64,000 nucleotides of DNA. It comes from Pedococcus sp031456495 (GTDB lineage: Bacteria; Actinomycetota; Actinomycetes; Actinomycetales; Dermatophilaceae). A program made the translations under genes and the position numbers. The notes beneath the pieces are model-generated. The model searched no databases. It saw only the letters and a list, made by a program, of their open reading frames with translations, and was not told the origin of the DNA. Positions within the stretch are counted from its first letter, which is position 1, and each line of letters opens with the position of its first letter. Positions 36,030-43,931 of the stretch are shown in pieces. The stretch lies in NCBI RefSeq assembly GCF_031456495.1, contig NZ_JAVDUW010000002.1, positions 496,001 to 560,000 of the forward strand. Reading direction: 5' to 3'.

Positions 36030-36266
36030 ATGGAGAAGACCACGATGACGATCGACGCGATGCACATGTCCCGCGTCCGTTCCGTGTGCCCCGAGGCCGG
36101 CCGAGTCGTCCTCGCAGGCGCCCAGGGCTGGGTCCAGGGGACTGCTGTGTCCGCGTCCGTCGTGATCACGGATGCCCCGGCCCCGACGTTCTACGTCGAC
36201 GGTCTCGGCGCCGGCATCGCCCGCAACGACTTCGTGTTCCGCCCCTTCGGAGAGCCACCTGTCTAG
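36030..36266 (+). CDS. 78-residue upstream ORF of the whiB7 leader
   Basis: A well-formed small gene: ATG 36030 has AAGGAGG eight bases upstream, codon use is normal, and the product begins MEKTTMTIDAMHMSRVR and continues with SVCPEAGRVVLAGAQGWVQG. It matches no family I know. Its last codons (GGA GAG CCA CCT GTC TAG) form the left arm and loop of a hairpin that abuts an intrinsic terminator in front of whiB7. It may be a true small protein, a translation-sensing uORF, or both. Confidence 0.75.
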   Translation: MEKTTMTIDAMHMSRVRSVCPEAGRVVLAGAQGWVQGTAVSASVVITDAPAPTFYVDGLGAGIARNDFVFRPFGEPPV

Positions 36267-36332
36267 GCAACTCGCCAGCAGGTCTCTCCAAGGCCGCGGA
36301 ACCCGATACCGGGATCCGCGGCCTTTCTGTTT
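36249..36332 (+). terminator. Attenuator: competing hairpin plus intrinsic terminator before whiB7
   Basis: GGAGAG-CC-ACCTG (36249-36261) pairs with CAGGT-CTCTCC (36279-36289), and the uORF stop (36264-36266) sits in the loop. Directly after, AAGGCCGCGGA (36290-36300) pairs with TCCGCGGCCTT (36315-36325), with extra CCCG/CGGG pairs inside, followed by TTTCTGTTT. Extending the first hairpin (CCTTCGGAGAG with CTCTCCAAGG) takes the AAGG foot of the terminator, so the two structures exclude each other. Confidence 0.7.
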
Positions 36333-36514
36333 GCCCGACAGATTTCTTCCGCTCGACCAGTCAGGAAGAAGTACCACCAGTTGATCAGCACGACACCGAA
36401 GACCATGACTCCGAACCGAAGGGGTCGGCCCTCCACCGGGGACCAGCCGACCGGGACGAACACCGAAGATGCCGCCACCACCGTGGCGGGGACGAGAAGG
36501 GGAGGTGACACCCG

Positions 36515-36802
36515 ATGCAGTTGAGCGCACTTCACGACCTGAACGAGCAGGCCGCGACGACCGGCGAAGGCATCCCGTGTCGAGAGAACGACGCCGAGAT
36601 GTGGTTCGCCGAGAGCCCGGCCGACGTCGAGTTCGCCAAGTCGCTGTGCCGTACGTGCCCGGCCGTCACCGCATGCCTCGCCGGCGCGCTCGACCGGTCC
36701 GAGCCGTGGGGCGTGTGGGGCGGTGAGCTCTTCGTCCAGGGAGCCATCGTCGCCCGCAAGCGTCCGCGCGGTCGCCCGAGGAAGAACCCGGTCGCCGCAT
36801 GA
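36515..36802 (+). CDS. whiB7: WhiB7 transcriptional regulator of intrinsic antibiotic resistance
   Basis: A 95-residue WhiB protein. Cys22, Cys45, Cys48 and Cys54 bind the [4Fe-4S] cluster (C-X22-C-X2-C-X5-C), the turn WGVWGGE spans 65-71, and the AT-hook RPRGRPRK (83-90) is the WhiB7-specific DNA-binding tail. It activates resistance genes with the housekeeping sigma factor when ribosome-targeting drugs are present. AGGTGA lies six bases before the ATG. Expression is probably controlled by the upstream ORF and attenuator. The order mycoredoxin, uvrD2, whiB7 matches mycobacteria. Confidence 0.95.
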   Translation: MQLSALHDLNEQAATTGEGIPCRENDAEMWFAESPADVEFAKSLCRTCPAVTACLAGALDRSEPWGVWGGELFVQGAIVARKRPRGRPRKNPVAA

Positions 36803-36969
36803 TCCTCGTCCGCACGCCCGACCACGGTCCGTCCGTCGACGGAACCCCGCACGCGGGGGTGCCCGAGGGGGCGCCCGCGGGGTCGGTGCCGGGGAGCACC
36901 GACCCCGCGTGGCAGCCGTCCGGCTCCCCGCACACCCACACCCAGCTTCTCGAAACCAGGAGAACAGCC

Positions 36970-37101
36970 ATGTTCCAGGCCTTGTACGCCGACCTCGCCC
37001 GAGCGCATCGCTCGCGGCGTGAGCGGGAGTACCAGCGCCGGCTCGAGGCCCGCGCGCAGCAGGAGATGCTGCACGCGCTGCCTCGCATGCTGGCCCGGTG
37101 A
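36970..37101 (+). CDS. Small basic helical protein downstream of whiB7
   Basis: A 43-residue ORF starting MFQALYADLARAHRSRRERE, with AGGAG seven bases before the ATG and a terminator 12 bases after the stop. It is rich in Arg, Glu and Leu and is probably one long helix. The same frame is open back to an ATG at 36799 overlapping the whiB7 stop (100 codons), but the upstream half is Pro/Gly-rich and lacks the ribosome binding site. The function is unknown; it is probably co-transcribed with whiB7. Confidence 0.6.
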   Translation: MFQALYADLARAHRSRREREYQRRLEARAQQEMLHALPRMLAR

Positions 37102-37112
37102 CCCGCCCGACC

Positions 37113-37146
37113 GACAGCCCCGGAGGACCAGTCCTCCGGGGCTGTC
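37113..37146. terminator. Terminator of the whiB7 transcript
   Basis: A 16-bp perfect stem (GACAGCCCCGGAGGAC and complement) with a CA centre. Confidence 0.85.
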
Positions 37147-37203
37147 GTACATCCGGGCGGGTCTTCGCGGGTCGCGACCACCCGCCTGGCCTAGGGTCGC
37201 GTC

Positions 37204-38724
37204 ATGTCGCGTGACGCCGTCGTCGAAGCCCTGTGCGCCCCCGACCTCGCCGCGGTGGTCGACCTCGTCCTGTGGGTCGAGGACGGCGTGGCGCACGCGG
37301 CCAACGCGCTCGGCGCCGTGCGCCTGCACGAGGGCGGGCACCACGAGGTGCTGCGGGGGACGGACCCCGTCGCGAGCGAGGACCCCATGGCGTTCCTGCC
37401 GTACGAGCACGAGCTGCGCTGCCCGAGCCCGGCCGTGTCGACCGACAACGCCTACCCGTATGCCGCGCAGCGCATCCTGTCGCTGTTCGCCGACGCCGAG
37501 CGCTCTCCCGACGTGGCTGTCGTGCACACGCCCCGGCACTACTTCCCGGACGAGGGCGGCCACGTCGGCGAGCACGGGTCGCTCGACGTGGTGCAGTCCC
37601 GGGCGCCGCTGCTGCTGTCGGGTGCCGGTGTCCGCAGGCGTGGCTACGTGGCCGAGCACGCGCGGCTCGTCGACGTGGGGCCCACCCTGGCCGTGCTCGC
37701 CGGCGTGCCCGAGGCGGACCTGCGCGACGGCGCGGGGCTACCGCTCGACGGCCGCCCGATGCTCGAGCACCTCGACCTCGCGGTGGCGGTCGGCGATGCC
37801 GACGGCCCGGGCGACAACGCACGGCCCGGCGGACGGCGCCGCGTGGTCGGCATCCTCTGGGACGGCGCGCACTGCGGCGAGCTCCTGGCGATGGCCGAGG
37901 CAGGGCGGCTCCCCGGGATTGCGCGCCTGGTCGAGCGCGGGCTGGCGCTGCGCGGCGGCGCCGTGGCCGAGTTCCCCAGCGTGACCCTGACCAACCACAC
38001 CTCGATCCTCACCGGGGTCGGCCCCGGGCGGCACGGTGTGCTCGGCAACGTCTACTACGACCGCGCGACCGGCCAGCAGGTCGTGCCCAACGACGCCGAG
38101 ACCTGGCACCGGTCGGCAGAGTGGCTGCGGCCGGGGGTGCGCACGGTGTTCGAGATGGTGAACGACCATGTGCCGCAAGGAGACTCACCACGCACGGCGA
38201 GCGTGGACGAGGCGATCGACCGCGGGGCGGACTACGGCACCATGGCCCTGCTGCGCGCCGTCGGCGGGTTCGAGGCCGCCACGAAGGCCAGCGAGGGCGT
38301 GCTGCCCGAGCCGGCGGAGTCGGCATACCTGCGGGACGCCTCGCACCTCACCGACGACTACTTCCGCTGGGCGGTGCAGGTCGACGACCTGGGTCTGCAG
38401 CAGGTGCTCGAGCTCTGGGGGGACGCCGACAGCGCCCCGACGCTCACCTGGTGGGCCAACACCGTCACCGACGCCGGCCACCACGGTGGCGGGCCGCGCT
38501 CGGACATGGCGCGGCACGCGCTGGAGCAGTCCGACGCCCGGCTCGTGACGTTCCTGGACCACCTGGAGGGGCTGGGGGTGCTCGACGAGGTCACCTTCCT
38601 GCTGACCGCCGACCACGGCTTCGAGGGGTCGGACCCGTCGGTGACCGGCTCGTGGCGCCCCGCGCTCGACGCGCTCGGCATCCCCTACCGCGACGAGGGT
38701 CCCGGGTTCGTCTACCTTCTGTGA
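37204..38724 (+). CDS. Alkaline phosphatase/nucleotide pyrophosphatase superfamily protein
   Basis: A 506-residue metal-dependent phosphoesterase. The C-terminal half (about 215-506) holds the catalytic elements: GILWDGAHCGELL (first metal ligand Asp), FPSVTLTNHTSILTG with the nucleophilic Thr, GNVYYDRATG, and TADHGFEG with the late Asp/His ligands. The N-terminal half has alkaline-phosphatase-like metal motifs of its own (VVHTPRHYFPDEGGHVGEHG), as if the order were permuted or duplicated. The substrate is unknown. ATG 37204 follows TAGGGT by six bases (leaderless). No signal peptide, so cytoplasmic. Confidence 0.85.
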   Translation: MSRDAVVEALCAPDLAAVVDLVLWVEDGVAHAANALGAVRLHEGGHHEVLRGTDPVASEDPMAFLPYEHELRCPSPAVSTDNAYPYAAQRILSLFADAERSPDVAVVHTPRHYFPDEGGHVGEHGSLDVVQSRAPLLLSGAGVRRRGYVAEHARLVDVGPTLAVLAGVPEADLRDGAGLPLDGRPMLEHLDLAVAVGDADGPGDNARPGGRRRVVGILWDGAHCGELLAMAEAGRLPGIARLVERGLALRGGAVAEFPSVTLTNHTSILTGVGPGRHGVLGNVYYDRATGQQVVPNDAETWHRSAEWLRPGVRTVFEMVNDHVPQGDSPRTASVDEAIDRGADYGTMALLRAVGGFEAATKASEGVLPEPAESAYLRDASHLTDDYFRWAVQVDDLGLQQVLELWGDADSAPTLTWWANTVTDAGHHGGGPRSDMARHALEQSDARLVTFLDHLEGLGVLDEVTFLLTADHGFEGSDPSVTGSWRPALDALGIPYRDEGPGFVYLL

Positions 38725-38769
38725 TGGGCCCGCGCGCAGTGCGCGGGCCGGACGATCGGGGGTCGCGAC

Positions 38770-39159
38770 GTGGCCATCAGTGGCGCGTGGGTCGCCGAGG
38801 TCGACTTCGTGAGCCTGGGGACCCGTCGGCCGTCAGGGGAGCTGGTGCACACTCCGGTCTGGATCTGCCGGGTGGATGACCGGCTGTGTGTCTGGACCCA
38901 GGCGGACAGCGGCAAGGTGCGCAGGGTGCGTCGGGATCCTCGGGCCGAGGTGCGCCCCTGCTCCCGTCGGGGCCACGTCGCGACCGACGCCCCACGGCTC
39001 GACGTCCGGGTGTCGGTGCACGAGGACCGGGCGTTCGTGGCGAGGGTCGAGGACGCGCTGCGGACGAAGTACGGGCTCGAGCACCGTGTCGTCGGGGTCG
39101 TGGAGCGGCTGCTGCGCCGGAAGCGGGCCCGTCGCGTGGTCCTGGTGCTGGAGCCGTGA
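38770..39159 (+). CDS. PPOX-class F420-dependent oxidoreductase-like protein
   Basis: A 129-residue split-beta-barrel protein. The stretch TRRPSGELVHTPVWICRVDDRL followed by VWTQADSGKVRRVRRDPRAEVRPCSRRG is typical of the actinobacterial PPOX-like F420/flavin-binding family, with cofactor phosphate contacts in ADSGKVRRV. It reads from GTG 38770, 45 bases after the phosphatase gene. It may reduce a small molecule with F420H2; the substrate is unknown. Confidence 0.82.
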   Translation: MAISGAWVAEVDFVSLGTRRPSGELVHTPVWICRVDDRLCVWTQADSGKVRRVRRDPRAEVRPCSRRGHVATDAPRLDVRVSVHEDRAFVARVEDALRTKYGLEHRVVGVVERLLRRKRARRVVLVLEP

Positions 39160-39222
39160 CCCTCCCGGACGGAGGGTTCGGGGCCGAGTGACCGGGACCC
39201 AGCGGCGGCCTAGGCTGCGTCC

Positions 39223-39813
39223 ATGGCTCCCCAGATCCGCATCGCACAGGACGACGCCGCCGACGAGGTGCTGAGCGAGGACCCGTTCGCCCTTCTCGTC
39301 GGCATGCTGCTGGACCAGCAGTACCCCATGGAGCACGCGTTCCGCGGTCCGTGGAAGATCCGCAGCCGCTTCGGCACGCTGGACCCCGCGGCGATCGCCG
39401 AGGCCGAGCCGGAGGCGTTCGCCGACCTGTGCTCCACGCCTCCTGCCATCCACCGGTACGGCCGGTCGATGGCAGGCCGGGTGCAGCAGCTCGCCGCGGT
39501 CGTCCGGGACGAGTACGGCGGGGATGCCCGGCGCATCTGGACGGGGGCGTCCGACGCGCAGGACCTGCTCGCGCGGCTCCGGGCGCTGCCCGGCTTCGGC
39601 GACCAGAAGGCGCGGATCTTCGCGGCCCTGGTCGGCAAGCAGCTCGACGTGCGCCCGGCCGGCTGGCAGGAGGCGATCGGGCCGTATGCCGAGGACGGCT
39701 CCTACCGCTCGGTGGCCGACGTCGTCGACGCGGACTCGCTGCAGAAGGTGCGCGAGTTCAAGCAGGCGGCCAAGGCACAGGCCAAGGCCGCCGCCAAGGC
39801 GGCGGGCTCGTGA
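39223..39813 (+). CDS. HhH-GPD family base-excision repair-like protein
   Basis: A 196-residue helical protein of the HhH-GPD superfamily (often mislabelled HesB). LLVGMLLDQQYPMEHAFRGP and LRALPGFGDQKARIFAALVGKQL carry the helix-hairpin-helix (LPGFGDQKA). The catalytic aspartate and Fe-S cysteines of EndoIII are absent, so glycosylase activity is uncertain. ATG 39223 follows TAGGCT by six bases (leaderless). It overlaps the next small gene by 4 bases. Confidence 0.85.
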   Translation: MAPQIRIAQDDAADEVLSEDPFALLVGMLLDQQYPMEHAFRGPWKIRSRFGTLDPAAIAEAEPEAFADLCSTPPAIHRYGRSMAGRVQQLAAVVRDEYGGDARRIWTGASDAQDLLARLRALPGFGDQKARIFAALVGKQLDVRPAGWQEAIGPYAEDGSYRSVADVVDADSLQKVREFKQAAKAQAKAAAKAAGS

Positions 39814-39998
39814 GCGAGACGACGGCCCCGGGACCCGTCGCGTGCGCCACCTGCGGCGCCACACCGCAGGACGAGGCCCTGGCCCGGCTGACGTGGTCGC
39901 GCGGGTCGGAGAACGGCCGGGACGTCTGGACCTGCGACCGGTGCAGCCGGCGCCACCTGCGCAGCATCGAGGGCAAGCTCGACTCCGCCTGGTGGTGA
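39810..39998 (+). CDS. Small zinc-ribbon protein
   Basis: A 62-residue protein with two CxxC pairs (CATCG near residue 12 and CDRCS near 43), spaced as a zinc ribbon. It ends SIEGKLDSAWW, a tail I recall as common in actinobacterial ribbon proteins. GTG 39810 overlaps the preceding stop by 4 bases, so it is co-translated with the HhH-GPD protein and may be its partner. The function is unknown. Confidence 0.8.
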   Translation: MSETTAPGPVACATCGATPQDEALARLTWSRGSENGRDVWTCDRCSRRHLRSIEGKLDSAWW

Positions 39999-40086
39999 CG
40001 GACTCCGGGCCCGGTGGTGACGGAGCCCCACCGGCGGACCGGCACCCGTCCGCGGGGTCGACGATGCGCGGTGACCCGGTCTGCGC

Positions 40087-41424
40087 TCAGTCGACCGGCG
40101 GCGGCAGGTGTCGCAGCCGCATCCCCGGCATGTGGTCGATGACGATCTCTCGGGCCGGCACGGTGCCGTTGAGCTGGCAGAGCACCCCGATGCCGCCGAG
40201 CCAGACCCGGTGGATGAGCAGGTAGGACGGCGGCAGGTTCAGCTTCATGCCGACGAGGAACTCCGGTCGGCGCACGTCGTTGACGTGGGCCGCCACGGAG
40301 CGCAGCCAGGGCCGGCTGAAGGTGAAGGACTCGTGCTCGAGGGGCTCGATGAACGGCCCGAGGTACTCCAGCAGGGCCTCGGCGTCGATGTTCATCGACG
40401 GCTTGATGAAGCCCTCGGAGCGCAGCCCGGCCTCGAGCTCGTCCGCCTGCCCCGACAGCGCCGCCGACACCAGCCGCCCCATCTCCTGCGGCAGGCCGTT
40501 CGGGAGCCGGTTGACCGCGCCGTAGTCGATGACCCCCAGCCGGCCGTCCGGGAGCAGGCGGAAGTTGCCCGGGTGCGGGTCGGCGTGCAGCAGGCCGGCC
40601 CGGGCCGGTCCGACCAGCAGGAACTCCATGTAGCGGGCGCTCGCCGCGTCGCGCTCCTCCTTCGTGCCGGACTCGACGATCCGGGACAGGGGGGTGCCGT
40701 CCATCCACTCCGAGACGATGACGTGCTCGCTGTTGACGAGGACGTCGGGCACGGCGAAGTGCGGGTCGTCGCGGAACGTGCGGGCGAACTTGCGCTGGTT
40801 GCCGGCCTCGAGGTTGTAGTCGAGCTCCTCGGTCATCCGGGACTTGAGCTCGTCGGTGATCGGCTTGATGTCCATGCCGGGGATCCAGCCACCGGCGAGG
40901 CGCGCCACCCGGGCGAGCTGGTTGAGGTCGGACAGCAGGGCGGCGCCGGCCCCCGGGTACTGGATCTTGACGGCGACGGGGCGCCCGTCGCGCCAGACCG
41001 CCCGGTGCACCTGCCCGATCGAGGCGGCCGCGGCCGGGACGTCGTCGAAGGACTGGAACTTGGACGTGCGCCAGCGGGGCCCGAGCTCCTCGGCCAGGAC
41101 CCTGTGGACCGTCGCGGCCGGCAGCGGGGGAGCGGCCTCCTGCAGCTTGGTGAGCGTGCTGCGGTACGGGCCCGCCAGCTCCTCGGGCATCGCCGCCTCC
41201 ATGACGGACATCGCCTGACCGAACTTGAGTGCGCCACCCTTGAGCTCGCCGAGGACGCGGAACAGCTGCTCCGCCGTCCGGGCCTGGAGCTCGGCCGCGA
41301 CGAGCTCGGCGGGCTTGCCACCCACCCGCTTGCCCAGGCCCACGGCGGTGCGTCCTGCGAAGCCCAGGGGCAGGCTGGCCAGTCGGGCGGTGCGGCTGAC
41401 CGCACGGCGGGGGAGCTCGTTCAC
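40087..41424 (-). CDS. ABC1/AarF/UbiB family atypical kinase
   Basis: A 445-residue atypical kinase. KGGALKFGQAMSVME is the KxGQ motif of the N-terminal extension, AAAASIGQVHRAV the Ala-rich loop, VAVKIQYP the Lys, LLHADPHPGNF the catalytic loop and GVIDYGAV the metal Asp. UbiB-type proteins act as ATPases in isoprenoid quinone metabolism; in actinobacteria the role is unsettled. GTG 41424 overlaps the upstream gene's stop (GTGA), so the two are coupled. Its neighbourhood matches Rv3197. Confidence 0.92.
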   Translation of the reverse strand: MNELPRRAVSRTARLASLPLGFAGRTAVGLGKRVGGKPAELVAAELQARTAEQLFRVLGELKGGALKFGQAMSVMEAAMPEELAGPYRSTLTKLQEAAPPLPAATVHRVLAEELGPRWRTSKFQSFDDVPAAAASIGQVHRAVWRDGRPVAVKIQYPGAGAALLSDLNQLARVARLAGGWIPGMDIKPITDELKSRMTEELDYNLEAGNQRKFARTFRDDPHFAVPDVLVNSEHVIVSEWMDGTPLSRIVESGTKEERDAASARYMEFLLVGPARAGLLHADPHPGNFRLLPDGRLGVIDYGAVNRLPNGLPQEMGRLVSAALSGQADELEAGLRSEGFIKPSMNIDAEALLEYLGPFIEPLEHESFTFSRPWLRSVAAHVNDVRRPEFLVGMKLNLPPSYLLIHRVWLGGIGVLCQLNGTVPAREIVIDHMPGMRLRHLPPPVD

Positions 41425-42530
41425 CCGGCCATTCTCACCTGAGGAGGCTCCGGTCCGCCGACCGGGCGCGCGGTCGTGTCGTCGGCGCGGCCTCCCCCCA
41501 CGTCGCCGACGGGCCCCTCGGCGGTGACGCCGAGCGGCATTCCCGTGCCGCCGAGGGGCGCTCCCGTGTGCTCCGCGGTGCACCGCGGGTGCGCCGTCCA
41601 GTACCGCTGGCGCACCCCGGGCCACGGCAGACCCACCTCGAGCGAGCGCCCGGAGGGCAGCCGCCGCCCGTCGAGCACGCCCAGGCCGACCATGGCGGTC
41701 ATCGCGGCAGCCATGGCCACGAGACTCGCCTCGCCGCCGACCTCGGCGCCTGCCCCGACGCTGGGACGGGTGAGCTGCTCGAGCAGGCGGGGCCAGGCGG
41801 GGTCGAGGTCGGTGCGGGCCAGGTCGAGGCAGGCGAGGCACGGCCCGGACGGCGAGCCCGCCGGGTCGACGACGGGTCCCACCACCGCCTCGGTCGCGCC
41901 GACGAGGACGGGGAGCACGGGGACCGCCCGTCGCACCCACGGCAGGGCGGTCCGCGGGTCCAGGGCGTGCCTGGCGGGGAGCACCACCAGCGACGGGCCG
42001 CGGCGCGAGGCCGTCGACGGCGCCGCGTCGTCGTGGACGACGACACCGTGCTCCAGCTCCGTCATCTCCCACGCGTCGGCGGCGGGCCCGACCTCCACCC
42101 GGCCCACGCCGGCCCGGCGCAGGGTGCCCGCGACGGCGTCGGGCACCGAGCCCCGACCCGCCACGAGCACGTGGGCCGCGCGCCTGGCGCCGGCCACGGC
42201 ATACGCGCCCTCGGGTGGGCTGGTGAGGCGCAGCAGGGCCTGGACGTCGTCGCTGAGCAGGGCCCTCTGCCCCGGCGGCAGGCCGGGTGACCCGGTCGCC
42301 ACCGCCAGCAGTTCCCGGTCCGCGAGCAGCCGCAGCACCCTGGCGCCGGCCGGGGTGGTGAGGGCGGCCGGGACCGGCCGCGTGCCGTCGAGCGCCTCGA
42401 GGGCGCCCACCTCGTCCTCAGCGAGCCCGTCGAGGACGACGGACCGTCCGGGTTCGACACCGACCTGCACCTGGCCCGGACCCCGGCGCAGCAGCGGTCC
42501 GAGCAGCTTGGGGAGCGGGCGGTGGGTCAT
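41421..42530 (-). CDS. ThiF/cyclodehydratase-like protein of unknown function
   Basis: A 369-residue protein resembling Rv3196-type proteins, distantly related to ThiF/TOMM cyclodehydratase partners. The recognisable stretch is GPCLACLDLARTDLDPAWP, where CxxC could hold zinc with the later HPRC cysteine. The N-terminal half is rich in Leu, Ala and Val (VLVAGRGSVPDAVAGTLRRAGVGRV), suggesting a nucleotide-binding Rossmann unit. No ATP motif is clear. The start is ATG 42530, with CAGATT seven bases upstream and no ribosome binding site. Tight coupling to the ABC1 kinase suggests a shared pathway. Confidence 0.65.
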   Translation of the reverse strand: MTHRPLPKLLGPLLRRGPGQVQVGVEPGRSVVLDGLAEDEVGALEALDGTRPVPAALTTPAGARVLRLLADRELLAVATGSPGLPPGQRALLSDDVQALLRLTSPPEGAYAVAGARRAAHVLVAGRGSVPDAVAGTLRRAGVGRVEVGPAADAWEMTELEHGVVVHDDAAPSTASRRGPSLVVLPARHALDPRTALPWVRRAVPVLPVLVGATEAVVGPVVDPAGSPSGPCLACLDLARTDLDPAWPRLLEQLTRPSVGAGAEVGGEASLVAMAAAMTAMVGLGVLDGRRLPSGRSLEVGLPWPGVRQRYWTAHPRCTAEHTGAPLGGTGMPLGVTAEGPVGDVGGGRADDTTARPVGGPEPPQVRMAG

Positions 42531-42632
42531 GCCAGCCAATCTGGCACAGCGGCAACGGCCGGCCCCGGTCGTCCACAGCCCCGGTGAGGTCGGGCCCGGC
42601 ACGGCTGGCCGCCACCGCCGACCGGGACGCAG

Positions 42633-42674
42633 CAAGGGGCGGACCCGACCAGCTGGTCGGGTCCGCCCCTTGCG
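42633..42674. terminator. Terminator of the DUF5679 gene
   Basis: A perfect 19-bp stem (GCAAGGGGCGGACCCGACC and complement) with an AGCT loop, 16 bases after the DUF5679 stop on the minus strand. Confidence 0.85.
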
Positions 42675-42689
42675 ATGGGAAGTCCTGTG

Positions 42690-42848
42690 TCAGGCCTTGC
42701 CGAGGATGCGGTTGAGGTTGGTGCCGCAGACCGGGCACACACCCTTGGCCATGCGGCGGCCGTTCGTCTCGACGACCTTGCCCTCGGCCTCGCGCTTCTC
42801 CTTGCACTTGACGCAGTAGAACTCGCCCTTGTAGGTCTCGTCTGCCAT
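42690..42848 (-). CDS. DUF5679 small zinc-ribbon protein
   Basis: A 52-residue protein with CVKCKEKRE and CPVCGTNLNRILG, two CxxC zinc-binding pairs, as in DUF5679. The sequence GRRMAKGVCPVCGT is typical. AAGGAGA is seven bases before the ATG. The function is unknown; the ribbon and small size suggest an RNA- or protein-binding accessory. Upstream lies the hairpin ACACCGCA-CGG-TGCGGTGT (about 42869-42888). Confidence 0.92.
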   Translation of the reverse strand: MADETYKGEFYCVKCKEKREAEGKVVETNGRRMAKGVCPVCGTNLNRILGKA

Positions 42849-42980
42849 CGCGATGTCTCCTTGTCGATCACACCGCACGGTGCGGTGTCGGACTTCGGCC
42901 AACCTAGACCATCCTGAGCACAAATTCCCGCAAGGGGGGCGGATGCGTCGTGCTCAGCGGACCCCCTAGTCTTCGCCCCC

Positions 42981-43805
42981 ATGAGCGCCCTGACCTGGTG
43001 GGAGACCCCGTTCGAGGACCTGTCGGTCGCCCTGCGCGAGGCCTCGGGCCGTCGGGTGGCGGTCGTGACCCTCGACCTGCCCGAGCGACGCAACTCGATG
43101 TCCGAGGCGATGACCCGGTCGTGGGTGCGGCTGATGGGACGGCTGGGGGAGGACGAGGACCTCGCGGCCGTCGTCGTCACGGGTGCGCCGCCGGCGTTCT
43201 GCGCCGGTGGCGACCTGTCGTGGATCGTGGCCGAGCCGGACGCCTCCGTCCCACGGCTGCGGGAGCGGATGCTGGCGTTCTACCGGTCGTGGCTGTCCGT
43301 GCGGGACCTGCCGGTGCCGACGATCGCGGCGGTGAACGGGGCCGCGATCGGTGCCGGGTTCGCGCTCGCCCTGGCCTGCGACATCCGGTATGCCGCACAG
43401 GACGCCAGGCTCGGGGTGCCGTTCACCTCGCTCGGGCTGCACCCGGGGATGGCAACGACGTGGTCGCTGCCGGACGTCGCCGGGATGGCCGTCGCCCGGG
43501 ACCTGCTGCTCACGGGCCGGGTCGTCACCGGAGCGGAGGCCGTCGGCCTGGGACTGGTCTCGGGGGCTCTCGCGGCAGAGGCCGTGCTGGACGAGGCGCT
43601 CGCCGCCGCCGACCGCGTCGCGGCCGCCGCGCCGGTCGCCACCCGGCTCACCCTGCAGGCCCTGCGCGGGGGAGGACACGACACGGTGGAGACCGCCCTG
43701 CAGTGGGAGGCCCTCGCCCAGGCAACCACCCTCTCCACCGAGGACGTGCACGAGGGGATCGCCGCCGCGGCGGCCCGGCGCCGACCGGAGTTCCGCGGCC
43801 GCTGA
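42981..43805 (+). CDS. Enoyl-CoA hydratase/isomerase
   Basis: A 274-residue crotonase-family enzyme. VTGAPPAFCAGGDLSWI forms the first oxyanion-hole segment and AAVNGAAIGAGFALALACDIRYAA the second. The position of the usual catalytic Glu (after DARLGVPF) reads TSLGLHPGMATTWSLP, where the first Glu is replaced, so it may be an isomerase or a non-standard hydratase. ATG 42981 follows TAGTCT by eight bases (leaderless). It stands alone between DUF5679 and a metallopeptidase gene. Confidence 0.87.
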   Translation: MSALTWWETPFEDLSVALREASGRRVAVVTLDLPERRNSMSEAMTRSWVRLMGRLGEDEDLAAVVVTGAPPAFCAGGDLSWIVAEPDASVPRLRERMLAFYRSWLSVRDLPVPTIAAVNGAAIGAGFALALACDIRYAAQDARLGVPFTSLGLHPGMATTWSLPDVAGMAVARDLLLTGRVVTGAEAVGLGLVSGALAAEAVLDEALAAADRVAAAAPVATRLTLQALRGGGHDTVETALQWEALAQATTLSTEDVHEGIAAAAARRRPEFRGR

Positions 43806-43829
43806 CGCCCCCGGACGCCCCGGCCCCGC

Positions 43830-43847
43830 GACGCGCCGAGGCGCGTC
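43830..43847. terminator. Hairpin after the enoyl-CoA hydratase gene
   Basis: A 7-bp stem GACGCGC-CGAG-GCGCGTC, followed by a second, imperfect CCCGGGCG repeat. Terminator by position only. Confidence 0.4.
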
Positions 43848-43931
43848 CCACGGGACCCCGGGCGTGTCCCCGCGACGTCCCGGGCGCGCCGGAGCACGGG
43901 AAATGTCCGATCCCTCGCCTATCGTGGGAGC

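Noticed and set aside
36263..36535. Antisense 90-codon ORF with a hydrophobic stretch opposite the whiB7 leader
   Set aside because: It overlaps the terminator and the whiB7 start, lacks a ribosome binding site, and its codon bias is what any frame shows in this GC-rich DNA. The hydrophobicity is probably chance.
36799..37101. 100-codon frame overlapping the whiB7 stop
   Set aside because: The upstream part is Pro/Gly-rich with no ribosome binding site; the internal ATG at 36970 with AGGAG is preferred.
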